A DNA stretch of 64,000 bases from Isoperla grammatica. Lineage: Eukaryota; Arthropoda; Insecta; Plecoptera; Perlodidae. The stretch covers positions 19,935,821-19,999,820 of the forward strand of contig OX246749.1 in NCBI GenBank assembly GCA_945910005.1, written 5' to 3'. The notes under the pieces were generated by a model. That model saw nothing but the letters and a program-made list of their open reading frames with translations. It searched no databases and was not told the DNA's origin. Positions within the stretch are counted from its first letter, which is position 1; each line of letters starts with the position of its first letter. The position numbers and the translations under genes are program-made. Positions 11,668-26,600 of this stretch are shown one piece after another.

Positions 11668-14600
11668 ATTATTATTATTATTATTATTATTATTATAATT
11701 AATATTATTATTATAGTATCTATCTCCCAACAGACTGGCACGAGTAACATGTTGCTAGTCCTGGTCACGGTGTTCGTCTGTACGTGGATAATATTGATGT
11801 ACCTGATTGTAAACAACGCGATACAGATGGTCTCGGATCAAGTAAGTACACCAGCAGTGACGACACAGTTTCATTGTTAGCGAGTGATACAGATGGTCTC
11901 GGATCTAGTAAGTACACCAGCAGTGACGACACAGTTTCATTGTTAGCGAGTGATACAGATGGTCTCGGATCTAGTAAGTACACCAGCAGTGACGACACAG
12001 TTTCATTGTTAGCGAGTGATACAGATGGTCTCGGATCTAGTAAGTACACCAGCTGTGACGACACAGTTTCATTGTTAGCGAGTGATACAGATGGTCTCGG
12101 ATCTAGTAAGTACACCAGCAGTGACGACACAGTTTCATTGTTAGCGAGTGATACAGATGGTCTCGGATCTAGTAAGTACACCAGCTGTGACGACACAGTT
12201 TCATTGTTAGCGAGTGATACAGATGGTCCCGGATCTAGTAAGTACACCAGCTGTGACGACACAGTTTCATTGTTAGCGAGTGATACAGATGGTCTCGGAT
12301 CTAGTAAGTACACCAGCTGTGACGACACAGTTTCATTGTTAGCGAGTGATACAGATGGTCTCGGATCTAGTAAGTACACCAGCAGTGACGACACAGTTTC
12401 ATTGTTAGCGAGTGATACAGATGGTCTCGGATCTAGTAAGTACACCAGCTGTGACGACACAGTTTCATTGTAAGCGAGTGATACAGATGGTCTCGGATCT
12501 AGTAAGTACACCAGCTGTGACGACACAGTTTCATTGTTAGCGAGTGATACAGATGGTCTCGGATCTAGTAAGTACACCAGCTGTGACGACACAGTTTCAT
12601 TGTTAGCGAGTGATACAGATGGTCTCGGATCTAGTAAGTACACCAGCTGTGACGACACAGTTTCATTGTTAGCGAGTGATACAGATGGTCTCGGATCTAG
12701 TAAGTACACCAGCAGTGACGACACAGTTTCATTGTTAGCGAGTGATACAGATGGTCTCGGATCTAGTAAGTACACCAGCTGTGACGACACAGTTTCATTG
12801 TTAGCGAGTGATACAGATGGTCTCGGATCTAGTTAGTACACCAGCTGTGACGACACAGTTTCATTGTTAGCGAGTGATACAGATGGTCTCGGATCTAGTA
12901 AGTACACCAGCTGTGACGACACAGTTTCATTGTTAGCGAGTGATACAGATGGTCTCGGATCTAGTAAGTACACCAGCTGTGACGACACAGTTTCATTGTT
13001 AGCGAGTGATACAGATGGTCTCGGATCAAGTAAGTACACCAGCAGTGACGACACAGTTTCATTGTTAGCGAGTGATACAGATGGTCTCGGATCTAGTAAG
13101 TACACCAGCTGTGACGACACAGTTTCATTGTTAGCGAGTGATACAGATGGTCTCGGATCTAGTAAGTACACCAGCTGTGACGACACAGTTTCATTGTTAG
13201 CGAGTGATACAGATGGTCTCGGATCTAGTAAGTACACCAGCTGTGACGACACAGTTTCATTGTTAGCGAGTGATACAGATGGTCTCGGATCTAGTAAGTA
13301 CACCAGCTGTGACGACACAGTTTCATTGTTAGCGAGTGATACAGATGGTCTCGGATCTAGTAAGTACACCAGCAGTGACGACACAGTTTCATTGTTAGCG
13401 AGTGATACAGATGGTCTCGGATCTAGTAAGAACACCAGCTGTGACGACACAGTTTCATTGTTAGCGAGTGATACAGATGGTCTCGGATCTAGTAAGTACA
13501 CCAGCTGTGACGACACAGTTTCATTGTTAGCGAGTGATACAGATGGTCTCGGATCTAGTAAGTACACCAGCAGTGACGACACAGTTTCATTGTTAGCGAG
13601 TGATACAGATGGTCTCGGATCTAGTAAGTACACCAGCAGTGACGACACAGTTTCATTGTTAGCGAGTGATACAGATGGTCCCGGATCTAGTAAGTACACC
13701 AGCTGTGACGACACAGTTTCATTGTTAGCGAGTGATACAGATGGTCTCGGATCAAGTAAGTACACCAGCTGTGACGACACAGTTTCATTGTTAGCGAGTG
13801 ATACAGATGGTCTCGGATCAAGTAAGTACACCAGCTGTGACGACACAGTTTCATTGTTAGCGAGTGATACAGATGGTCTCGGATCTAGTAAGTACACCAG
13901 CTGGGACGACACAGTTTCATTGTTAGCGAGTGATACAGATGGTCTCGGATCAAGTAAGTACACCAGCTGTGACGACACAGTTTCATTGTTAGCGAGTGAT
14001 ACAGATGGTCTCGGATCAAGTAAGTACACCAGCTGTGACGACACAGTTTCATTGTTAGCGAGTGATACAGATGGTCTCGGATCAAGTAAGTACACCAGCT
14101 GTGACGACACAGTTTCATTGTTAGCGAGTGATACAGATGGTCTCGGATCAAGTAAGTACACCAGCTGTGACGACACAGTTTCATTGTTAGCGAGTGATAC
14201 AGATGGTCTCGGATCAAGTAAGTACACCAGCTGTGACGACACAGTTTCATTGTTAGCGAGTGATACAGATGGTCTCGGATCTAGTAAGTACACCAGCTGG
14301 GACGACACAGTTTCATTGTTAGCGAGTGATACAGATGGTCTCGGATCTAGTAAGTACACCAGCTGTGACGACACAGTTTCATTGTTAGCGAGTGATACAG
14401 ATGGTCTCGGATCTAGTAAGTACACCAGCAGTGACGACACAGTTTCATTGTTAGCGAGTGATACAGATGGTCCCGGATCTAGTAAGTACACCAGCTGTGA
14501 CGACACAGTTTCATTGTTAGCGAGTGATACAGATGGTCTCGGATCTAGTAAGTACACCAGCTGTGACGACACAGTTTCATTGTTAGCGAGTGATACAGAT

Positions 14601-17600
14601 GGTCTCGGATCTAGTAAGTACACCAGCTGTGACGACACAGTTTCATTGTTAGCGAGTGATACAGATGGTCTCGGATCAAGTAAGTACACCAGCTGTGACG
14701 ACACAGTTTCATTGTTAGCGAGTGATACAGATGGTCTCGGATCTAGTAAGTACACCAGCTGTGACGACACAGTTTCATTGTTAGCGAGTGATACAGATGG
14801 TCCCGGATCTAGTAAGTACACCAGCTGTGACGACACAGTTTCATTGTTAGCGAGTGATACAGATGGTCTCGGATCAAGTAAGTACACCAGCTGGGACGAC
14901 ACAGTTTCATTGTTAGCGAGTGATACAGATGGTCCCGGATCTAGTAAGTACACCAGCTGTGACGACACAGTTTCATTGTTAGCGAGTGATACAGATGGTC
15001 TCGGATCTAGTAAGTACACCAGCTGTGACGACACAGTTTCATTGTTAGCGAGTGATACAGATGGTCTCGGATCAAGTAAGTACACCAGCTGGGACGACAC
15101 AGTTTCATTGTTAGCGAGTGATACAGATGGTCTCGGATCAAGTAAGTACACCAGCTGTGACGACACAGTTTCATTGTTAGCGAGTGATACAGATGGTCTC
15201 GGATCTAGTAAGTACACCAGCTGTGACGACACAGTTTCATTGTTAGCGAGTGATACAGATGGTCTCGGATCTAGTAAGTACACCAGCTGTGACGACACAG
15301 TTTCATTGTTAGCGAGTGATACAGATGGTCTCGGATCTAGTAAGTACACCAGCTGTGACGTCACAGGACACAGTTTCATTGTTAGCGAGTGATACAGATG
15401 GTCTCGGATCTAGTAAGTACACCAGCTGTGACGACACAGTTTCATTGTTAGCGAGTGATACAGATGGTCTCGGATCTAGTAAGTACACCAGCTGTGACGT
15501 CACAGGACACAGTTTCATTGTTAGCGAGTGATACAGATGGTCTCGGATCTAGTAAGTACACCAGCTGTGACGTCACAGGACACAGTTTCATTGTTAGCGA
15601 GTGATACAGATGGTCTCCGATCTAGTAAGTACACCAGCAGTGACGACACAGTTTCATTGTTAGCGAGTGATACAGATGGTCTCGGATCTAGTAAGTACAC
15701 CAGCTGTGACGTCACAGGACACAGTTTCATTGTTAGCGAGTGATACAGATGGTCTCGGATCTAGTAAGTACACCAGCTGTGACGTCACAGGACACAGTTT
15801 CATTGTTAGCGAGTGATACAGATGGTCTCCGATCTAGTAAGTACACCAGCAGTGACGACACAGTTTCATTGTTAGCGAGTGATACAGATGGTCTCGGATC
15901 TAGTAAGTACACCAGCTGTGACGTCACAGGACACAGTTTCATTGTTAGCGAGTGATACAGATGGTCTCGGATCTAGTAAGTACACCAGCTGTGACGTCAC
16001 AGGACACAGTTTCATTGTTAGCGAGTGATACAGATGGTCTCGGATCTAGTAAGTACACCAGCTGTGACGTCACAGGACACAGTTTCATTGTTAGCGAGTG
16101 ATACAGATGGTCTCGGATCTAGTAAGTACACCAGCTGTGACGTCACAGGACACAGTTTCATTGTTAGCGAGTGATACAGATGGTCTCGGATCTAGTAAGT
16201 ACACCAGCTGTGACGTCACAGGACACAGTTTCATTGTTAGCGAGTGATACAGATGGTCTCCGATCTAGTAAGTACACCAGCAGTGACGACACAGTTTCAT
16301 TGTTAGCGAGTGATACAGATGGTCTCCGATCTAGTAAGTACACCAGCAGTGACGACACAGTTTCATTGTTAGCGAGTGATACAGATGGTCTCGGATCTAG
16401 TAAGTACACCAGCTGTGACGTCACAGGACACAGTTTCATTGTTAGCGAGTGATACAGATGGTCTCGGATCTAGTAAGTACACCAGCTGGGACGACACAGT
16501 TTCATTGTTAGCGAGTGATACAGATGGTCTCGGATCTAGTAAGTACACCAGCTGTGACGACACAGTTTCATTGTTAGCGAGTGATACAGATGGTCCCGGA
16601 TCTAGTAAGTACACCAGCTGTGACGACACAGTTTCATTGTTAGCGAGTGATACAGATGGTCTCGGATCTAGTAAGTACACCAGCTGTGACGTCACAGTTT
16701 CATTGTTAGCGAGTGATACAGATGGTCTCGGATCTAGTAAGTACACCAGCTGTGACGACACAGTTTCATTGTTAGCGAGTGATACAGATGGTCTCGGATC
16801 TAGTAAGTACACCAGCTGTGACGACACAGTTTCATTGTTAGCGAGTGATACAGATGGTCTCGGATCTAGTAAGTACACCAGCTGTGACGTCACAGGACAC
16901 AGTTTCATTGTTAGCGAGTGATACAGATGGTCTCGGATCTAGTAAGTACACCAGCTGTGACGTCACAGGACACAGTTTCATTGTTAGCGAGTGATACAGA
17001 TGGTCTCCGATCTAGTAAGTACACCAGCAGTGACGACACAGTTTCATTGTTAGCGAGTGATACAGATGGTCTCCGATCTAGTAAGTACACCAGCAGTGAC
17101 GACACAGTTTCATTGTTAGCGAGTGATACAGATGGTCTCGGATCTAGTAAGTACACCAGCTGTGACGACACAGTTTCATTGTTAGCGAGTGATACAGATG
17201 GTCCCGGATCTAGTAAGTACACCAGCTGTGACGACACAGTTTCATTGTTAGCGAGTGATACAGATGGTCTCGGATCTAGTAAGTACACCAGCTGTGACGA
17301 CACAGTTTCATTGTTAGCGAGTGATACAGATGGTCTCGGATCTAGTAAGTACACCAGCTGTGACGACACAGGACACAGTTTCATTGTTAGCGAGTGATAC
17401 AGATGGTCCCGGATCTAGTAAGTACACCAGCTGTGACGACACAGTTTCATTGTTAGCGAGTGATACAGATGGTCTCGGATCTAGTAAGTACACCAGCTGT
17501 GACGACACAGTTTCATTGTTAGCGAGTGATACAGATGGTCTCGGATCTAGTAAGTACACCAGCTGTGACGTCACAGGACACAGTTTCATTGTTAGCGAGT

Positions 17601-20600
17601 GATACAGATGGTCTCGGATCTAGTAAGTACACCAGCTGTGACGACACAGTTTCATTGTTAGCGAGTGATACAGATGGTCTCGGATCTAGTAAGTACACCA
17701 GCTGTGACGACACAGTTTCATTGTTAGCGAGTGATACAGATGGTCTCGGATCTAGTAAGTACACCAGCTGTGACGACACAGTTTCATTGTTAGCGAGTGA
17801 TACAGATGGTCTCGGATCTAGTAAGTACACCAGCTGTGACGACACAGTTTCATTGTTAGCGAGTGATACAGATGGTCTCGGATCTAGTAAGTACACCAGC
17901 TGTGACGACACAGTTTCATTGTTAGCGAGTGATACAGATGGTCTCGGATCTAGTAAGTACACCAGCTGTGACGACACAGTTTCATTGTTAGCGAGTGATA
18001 CAGATGGTCTCGGATCTAGTAAGTACACCAGCTGTGACGACACAGTTTCATTGTTAGCGAGTGATACAGATGGTCTCGGATCTAGTAAGTACACCAGCAG
18101 TGACGACACAGTTTCATTGTTAGCGAGTGATACAGATGGTCTCGGATCAAGTAAGTACACCAGCTGTGACGACACAGTTTCATTGTAAGCGAGTGATACA
18201 GATGGTCTCGGATCTAGTAAGTACACCAGCTGTGACGACACAGTTTCATTGTTAGCGAGTGATACAGATGGTCTCGGATCTAGTAAGTACACCAGCTGTG
18301 ACGACACAGTTTCATTGTTAGCGAGTGATACAGATGGTCTCGGATCTAGTAAGTACACCAGCTGTGACGACACAGTTTCATTGTTAGCGAGTGATACAGA
18401 TGGTCTCGGATCTAGTAAGTACACCAGCTGTGACGTCACAGGACACAGTTTCATTGTTAGCGAGTGATACAGATGGTCTCGGATCTAGTAAGTACACCAG
18501 CTGTGACGACACAGTTTCATTGTTAGCGAGTGATACAGATGGTCTCGGATCTAGTAAGTACACCAGCTGTGACGACACAGTTTCATTGTTAGCGAGTGAT
18601 ACAGATGGTCTCGGATCTAGTAAGTACACCAGCTGTGACGACACAGTTTCATTGTTAGCGAGTGATACAGATGGTCTCGGATCTAGTAAGTACACCAGCA
18701 GTGACGACACAGTTTCATTGTTAGCGAGTGATACAGATGGTCTCGGATCAAGTAAGTACACCAGCTGTGACGACACAGTTTCATTGTAAGCGAGTGATAC
18801 AGATGGTCTCGGATCTAGTAAGTACACCAGCTGTGACGACACAGTTTCATTGTTAGCGAGTGATACAGATGGTCTCGGATCTAGTAAGTACACCAGCTGT
18901 GACGACACAGTTTCATTGTTAGCGAGTGATACAGATGGTCTCGGATCTAGTAAGTACACCAGCTGTGACGACACAGTTTCATTGTTAGCGAGTGATACAG
19001 ATGGTCTCGGATCTAGTAAGTACACCAGCTGTGACGACACAGTTTCATTGTTAGCGAGTGATACAGATGGTCTCGGATCTAGTAAGTACACCAGCTGTGA
19101 CGACACAGTTTCATTGTTAGCGAGTGATACAGATGGTCTCGGATCTAGTAAGTACACCAGCTGTGACGTCACAGGACACAGTTTCATTGTTAGCGAGTGA
19201 TACAGATGGTCTCGGATCTAGTAAGTACACCAGCTGTGACGACACAGTTTCATTGTTAGCGAGTGATACAGATGGTCTCGGATCTAGTAAGTACACCAGC
19301 TGTGACGACACAGTTTCATTGTTAGCGAGTGATACAGATGGTCTCGGATCTAGTAAGTACACCAGCTGTGACGTCACAGGACACAGTTTCATTGTTAGCG
19401 AGTGATACAGATGGTCTCGGATCTAGTAAGTACACCAGCTGTGACGACACAGTTTCATTGTTAGCGAGTGATACAGATGGTCTCGGATCTAGTAAGTACA
19501 CCAGCTGTGACGACACAGTTTCATTGTTAGCGAGTGATACAGATGGTCTCGGATCTAGTAAGTACACCAGCAGTGACGACACAGTTTCATTGTTAGCGAG
19601 TGATACAGATGGTCTCGGATCAAGTAAGTACACCAGCTGTGACGACACAGTTTCATTGTAAGCGAGTGATACAGATGGTCTCGGATCAAGTAAGTACACC
19701 AGCAGTGACGACACAGTTTCATTGTTAGCGAGTGATACAGATGGTCTCGGATCTAGTAAGTACACCAGCTGTGACGACACAGTTTCATTGTTAGCGAGTG
19801 ATACAGATGGTCTCGGATCAAGTTAGTACACCAGCTGGGACGACACAGTTTCATTGTTAGCGAGTGATACAGATGGTCTCGGATCTAGTAAGTACACCAG
19901 CTGTGACGACACAGTTTCATTGTTAGCGAGTGATACAGATGGTCTCGGATCAAGTAAGTACACCAGCTGTGACGACACAGTTTCATTGTTAGCGAGTGAT
20001 ACAGATGGTCTCGGATCTAGTAAGTACACCAGCTGTGACGACACAGGACACAGTTTCATTGTTAGCGAGTGATACAGATGGTCTCGGATCTAGTAAGTAC
20101 ACCAGCAGTGACGACACAGTTTCATTGTTAGCGAGTGATACAGATGGTCTCGGATCAAGTAAGTACACCAGCTGTGACGACACAGTTTGATTGTTAGCGA
20201 GTGATACAGATGGTCTCGGATCAAGTAAGTACACCAGCTGTGACGTCACAGTTTCATTGTTAGCGAGTGATACAGATGGTCTCGGATCTAGTAAGTACAC
20301 CAGCAGTGACGACACAGTTTCATTGTTAGCGAGTGATACAGATGGTCTCGGATCTAGTAAGTACACCAGCAGTGACGACACAGTTTCATTGTTAGCGAGT
20401 GATACAGATGGTCTCGGATCTAGTAAGTACACCAGCTGTGACGACACAGTTTCATTGTTAGCGAGTGATACAGATGGTCTCGGATCAAGTAAGTACACCA
20501 GCTGTGACGACACAGTTTGATTGTTAGCGAGTGATACAGATGGTCTCGGATCAAGTAAGTACACCAGCTGTGACGACACAGTTTCATTGTTAGCGAGTGA

Positions 20601-23600
20601 TACAGATGGTCTCGGATCTAGTAAGTACACCAGCTGTGACGTCACAGTTTCATTGTTAGCGAGTGATACAGATGGTCTCGGATCTAGTAAGTACACCAGC
20701 TGTGACGACACAGTTTCATTGTTAGCGAGTGATACAGATGGTCTCGGATCTAGTAAGTACACCAGCTGTGACGACACAGTTTCATTGTTAGCGAGTGTTA
20801 CAGATGGTCTCGGATCTAGTAAGTACACCAGCTGTGACGACACAGTTTCATTGTTAGCGAGTGATACAGATGGTCTCGGATCTAGTAAGTACACCAGCTG
20901 TGACGACACAGTTTCATTGTTAGCGAGTGATACAGATGGTCTCGGATCTAGTAAGTACACCAGCTGTGACGACACAGTTTCATTGTTAGCGAGTGATACA
21001 GATGGTCTCGGATCAAGTAAGTACACCAGCTGTGACGACACAGTTTCATTGTTAGCGAGTGATACAGATGGTCTCGGATCTAGTAAGTACACCAGCAGTG
21101 ACGACACAGTTTCATTGTTAGCGAGTGATACAGATGGTCTCGGATCTAGTAAGTACACCAGCTGTGACGTCACAGGACACAGTTTCATTGTTAGCGAGTG
21201 ATACAGATGGTCTCGGATCTAGTAAGTACACCAGCAGTGACGACACAGTTTCATTGTTAGCGAGTGATACAGATGGTCCCGGATCTAGTAAGTACACCAG
21301 CTGTGACGTCACAGGACACAGTTTCATTGTTAGCGAGTGATACAGATGGTCTCGGATCTAGTTAGTACACCAGCTGTGACGTCACAGGACACAGTTTCAT
21401 TGTTAGCGAGTGATACAGATGGTCTCGGATCTAGTAAGTACACCAGCTGTGACGTCACAGGACACAGTTTGATTGTTAGCGAGTGATACAGATGGTCTCG
21501 GATCTAGTAAGTACACCAGCTGTGACGTCACAGGACACAGTTTGATTGTTAGCGAGTGATACAGATGGTCTCGGATCTAGTAAGTACACCAGCTGTGACG
21601 ACACAGGACACAGTTTCATTGTTAGCGAGTGATACAGATGGTCTCGGATCTAGTAAGTACACCAGCTGTGACGTCACAGGACACAGTTTCATTGTTAGCG
21701 AGTGATACAGATGGTCTCGGATCTAGTAAGTACACCAGCTGTGACGTCACAGGACACAGTTTCATTGTTAGCGAGTGATACAGATGGTCTCGGATCTAGT
21801 AAGTACACCAGCTGTGACGACACAGTTTCATTGTTAGCGAGTGATACAGATGGTCTCGGATCTAGTAAGTACACCAGCTGTGACGACACAGTTTCATTGT
21901 TAGCGAGTGATACAGATGGTCTCGGATCTAGTAAGTACACCAGCTGTGACGACACAGTTTCATTGTTAGCGAGTGATACAGATGGTCTCGGATCAAGTAA
22001 GTACACCAGCTGTGACGACACAGTTTCATTGTTAGCGAGTGATACAGATGGTCTCGGATCTAGTAAGTACACCAGCTGTGACGACACAGTTTCATTGTTA
22101 GCGAGTGATACAGATGGTCTCGGATCTAGTAAGTACACCAGCTGTGACGACACAGTTTCATTGTTAGCGAGTGATACAGATGGTCTCGGATCAAGTAAGT
22201 ACACCAGCTGTGACGACACAGTTTCATTGTTAGCGAGTGATACAGATGGTCTCGGATCAAGTTAGTACACCAGCTGGGACGACACAGTTTCATTGTTAGC
22301 GAGTGATACAGATGGTCTCGGATCAAGTAAGTACACCAGCTGTGACGACACAGTTTCATTGTTAGCGAGTGATACAGATGGTCTCGGATCTAGTAAGTAC
22401 ACCAGCTGTGACGACACAGTTTCATTGTTAGCGAGTGATACAGATGGTCTCGGATCTAGTAAGTACACCAGCAGTGACGACACAGTTTCATTGTTAGCGA
22501 GTGATACAGATGGTCTCGGATCTAGTAAGTACACCAGCTGTGACGACACAGTTTCATTGTTAGCGAGTGATACAGATGGTCCCGGATCTAGTAAGTACAC
22601 CAGCAGTGACGACACAGTTTCATTGTTAGCGAGTGATACAGATGGTCTCGGATCTAGTAAGTACACCAGCAGTGACGACACAGTTTCATTGTTAGCGAGT
22701 GATACAGATGGTCCCGGATCTAGTAAGTACACCAGCTGTGACGACACAGTTTCATTGTTAGCGAGTGATACAGATGGTCTCGGATCTAGTAAGTACACCA
22801 GCTGTGACGTCACAGGACACAGTTTCATTGTTAGCGAGTGATACAGATGGTCTCGGATCTAGTAAGTACACCAGCTGTGACGACACAGTTTCATTGTTAG
22901 CGAGTGATACAGATGGTCTCGGATCTAGTAAGTACACCAGCTGTGACGTCACAGGACACAGTTTCATTGTTAGCGAGTGATACAGATGGTCTCGGATCTA
23001 GTAAGTACACCAGCTGTGACGACACAGTTTCATTGTTAGCGAGTGATACAGATGGTCTCGGATCTAGTAAGTACACCAGCTGTGACGTCACAGGACACAG
23101 TTTGATTGTTAGCGAGTGATACAGATGGTCTCGGATCTAGTAAGTACACCAGCTGTGACGTCACAGTTTGATTGTTAGCGAGTGATACAGATGGTCTCGG
23201 ATCTAGTAAGTACACCAGCTGTGACGACACAGTTTGATTGTTAGCGAGTGATACAGATGGTCCCGGATCTAGTAAGTACACCAGCTGTGACGACACAGTT
23301 TCATTGTTAGCGAGTGATACAGATGGTCTCGGATCTAGTAAGTACACCAGCTGTGACGACACAGTTTCATTGTTAGCGAGTGATACAGATGGTCTCGGAT
23401 CTAGTAAGTACACCAGCTGTGACGACACAGTTTCATTGTTAGCGAGTGATACAGATGGTCTCGGATCTAGTAAGTACACCAGCTGTGACGACACAGTTTC
23501 ATTGTTAGCGAGTGATACAGATGGTCTCGGATCTAGTAAGTACACCAGCTGTGACGACACAGTTTCATTGTTAGCGAGTGATACAGATGGTCTCGGATCT

Positions 23601-26600
23601 AGTAAGTACACCAGCTGTGACGTCACAGGACACAGTTTGATTGTTAGCGAGTGATACAGATGGTCTCGGATCTAGTAAGTACACCAGCTGTGACGTCACA
23701 GGACACAGTTTGATTGTTAGCGAGTGATACAGATGGTCTCGGATCTAGTAAGAACACCAGCTGTGACGACACAGTTTCATTGTTAGCGAGTGATACAGAT
23801 GGTCTCGGATCTAGTAAGTACACCAGCTGTGACGACACAGTTTCATTGTTAGCGAGTGATACAGATGGTCTCGGATCTAGTAAGTACACCAGCTGTGACG
23901 ACACAGTTTCATTGTTAGCGAGTGATACAGATGGTCTCGGATCTAGTAAGTACACCAGCTGTGACGTCACAGGACACAGTTTCATTGTTAGCGAGTGATA
24001 CAGATGGTCTCGGATCTAGTAAGTACACCAGCTGTGACGACACAGGACACAGTTTCATTGTTAGCGAGTGATACAGATGGTCTCGGATCTAGTAAGTACA
24101 CCAGCTGTGACGTCACAGTTTCATTGTTAGCGAGTGATACAGATGGTCTCGGATCTAGTAAGTACACCAGCTGTGACGTCACAGGACACAGTTTCATTGT
24201 TAGCGAGTGATACAGATGGTCTCGGATCTAGTAAGTACACCAGCTGTGACGACACAGGACACAGTTTCATTGTTAGCGAGTGATACAGATGGTCTCGGAT
24301 CTAGTAAGTACACCAGCTGTGACGACACAGTTTCATTGTTAGCGAGTGATACAGATGGTCCCGGATCTAGTAAGTACACCAGCTGTGACGACACAGTTTC
24401 ATTGTTAGCGAGTGATACAGATGGTCTCGGATCTAGTAAGTACACCAGCTGTGACGACACAGTTTCATTGTTAGCGAGTGATACAGATGGTCTCGGATCT
24501 AGTAAGTACACCAGCTGTGACGACACAGTTTCATTGTTAGCGAGTGATACAGATGGTCTCGGATCTAGTAAGTACACCAGCTGTGACGACACAGTTTCAT
24601 TGTTAGCGAGTGATACAGATGGTCTCGGATCTAGTAAGTACACCAGCTGTGACGTCACAGGACACAGTTTGATTGTTAGCGAGTGATACAGATGGTCTCG
24701 GATCTAGTAAGTACACCAGCTGTGACGTCACAGGACACAGTTTCATTGTTAGCGAGTGATACAGATGGTCTCGGATCTAGTAAGTACACCAGCTGTGACG
24801 ACACAGTTTCATTGTTAGCGAGTGATACAGATGGTCTCGGATCTAGTAAGTACACCAGCTGTGACGTCACAGGACACAGTTTCATTGTTAGCGAGTGATA
24901 CAGATGGTCTCGGATCTAGTAAGTACACCAGCTGTGACGTCACAGTTTCATTGTTAGCGAGTGATACAGATGGTCTCGGATCTAGTAAGTACACCAGCTG
25001 TGACGTCACAGGACACAGTTTCATTGTTAGCGAGTGATACAGATGGTCTCGGATCTAGTAAGTACACCAGCTGTGACGACACAGTTTCATTGTTAGCGAG
25101 TGATACAGATGGTCTCGGATCTAGTAAGTACACCAGCTGTGACGTCACAGGACACAGTTTCATTGTTAGCGAGTGATACAGATGGTCTCGGATCTAGTAA
25201 GTACACCAGCTGTGACGACACAGTTTCATTGTTAGCGAGTGATACAGATGGTCTCGGATCTAGTAAGTACACCAGCTGTGACGTCACAGGACACAGTTTC
25301 ATTGTTAGCGAGTGATACAGATGGTCTCGGATCTAGTAAGTACACCAGCTGTGACGACACAGTTTCATTGTTAGCGAGTGATACAGATGGTCTCGGATCT
25401 AGTAAGTACACCAGCTGTGACGTCACAGGACACAGTTTCATTGTTAGCGAGTGATACAGATGGTCTCGGATCTAGTAAGTACACCAGCTGTGACGTCACA
25501 GGACACAGTTTCATTGTTAGCGAGTGATACAGATGGTCTCGGATCTAGTAAGTACACCAGCTGTGACGACACAGTTTCATTGTTAGCGAGTGATACAGAT
25601 GGTCTCGGATCTAGTAAGTACACCAGCTGTGACGACACAGGACACAGTTTCATTGTTAGCGAGTGATACAGATGGTCTCGGATCTAGTAAGTACACCAGC
25701 TGTGACGTCACAGGACACAGTTTGATTGTTAGCGAGTGATACAGATGGTCTCGGATCTAGTAAGTACACCAGCTGTGACGACACAGTTTCATTGTTAGCG
25801 AGTGATACAGATGGTCTCGGATCTAGTAAGTACACCAGCTGTGACGACACAGTTTCATTGTTAGCGAGTGATACAGATGGTCTCGGATCTAGTAAGTACA
25901 CCAGCTGTGACGACACAGTTTCATTGTTAGCGAGTGATACAGATGGTCTCGGATCTAGTAAGTACACCAGCTGTGACGACACAGTTTCATTGTTAGCGAG
26001 TGATACAGATGGTCTCGGATCTAGTAAGTACACCAGCTGTGACGACACAGGACACAGTTTCATTGTTAGCGAGTGATACAGATGGTCTCGGATCTAGTAA
26101 GTACACCAGCTGTGACGTCACAGGACACAGTTTCATTGTTAGCGAGTGATACAGATGGTCTCGGATCTAGTAAGTACACCAGCTGTGACGTCACAGGACA
26201 CAGTTTCATTGTTAGCGAGTGATACAGATGGTCTCGGATCAAGTAAGTACACCAGCTGTGACGACACAGTTTCATTGTTAGCGAGTGATACAGATGGTCT
26301 CGGATCTAGTAAGTACACCAGCTGTGACGACACAGTTTCATTGTTAGCGAGTGATACAGATGGTCTCGGATCTAGTAAGTACACCAGCTGTGACGACACA
26401 GTTTCATTGTTAGCGAGTGATACAGATGGTCTCGGATCTAGTAAGTACACCAGCTGTGACGTCACAGGACACAGTTTCATTGTTAGCGAGTGATACAGAT
26501 GGTCTCGGATCTAGTAAGTACACCAGCTGTGACGACACAGTTTCATTGTTAGCGAGTGATACAGATGGTCTCGGATCTAGTAAGTACACCAGCTGTGACG

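Noticed and set aside
11430..11816. Poly-Asn and poly-Ile proteins on the minus strand
   Set aside because: They are translations of a TTA microsatellite next to OR exon 5.
12833..15392. Very long open frames on both strands (over 840 codons) made of 22-residue repeats
   Set aside because: They follow from a 66-bp period divisible by three with no stop in several frames. They break wherever 73-bp units appear, and the real gene runs through here as an intron. Not a repeat protein.
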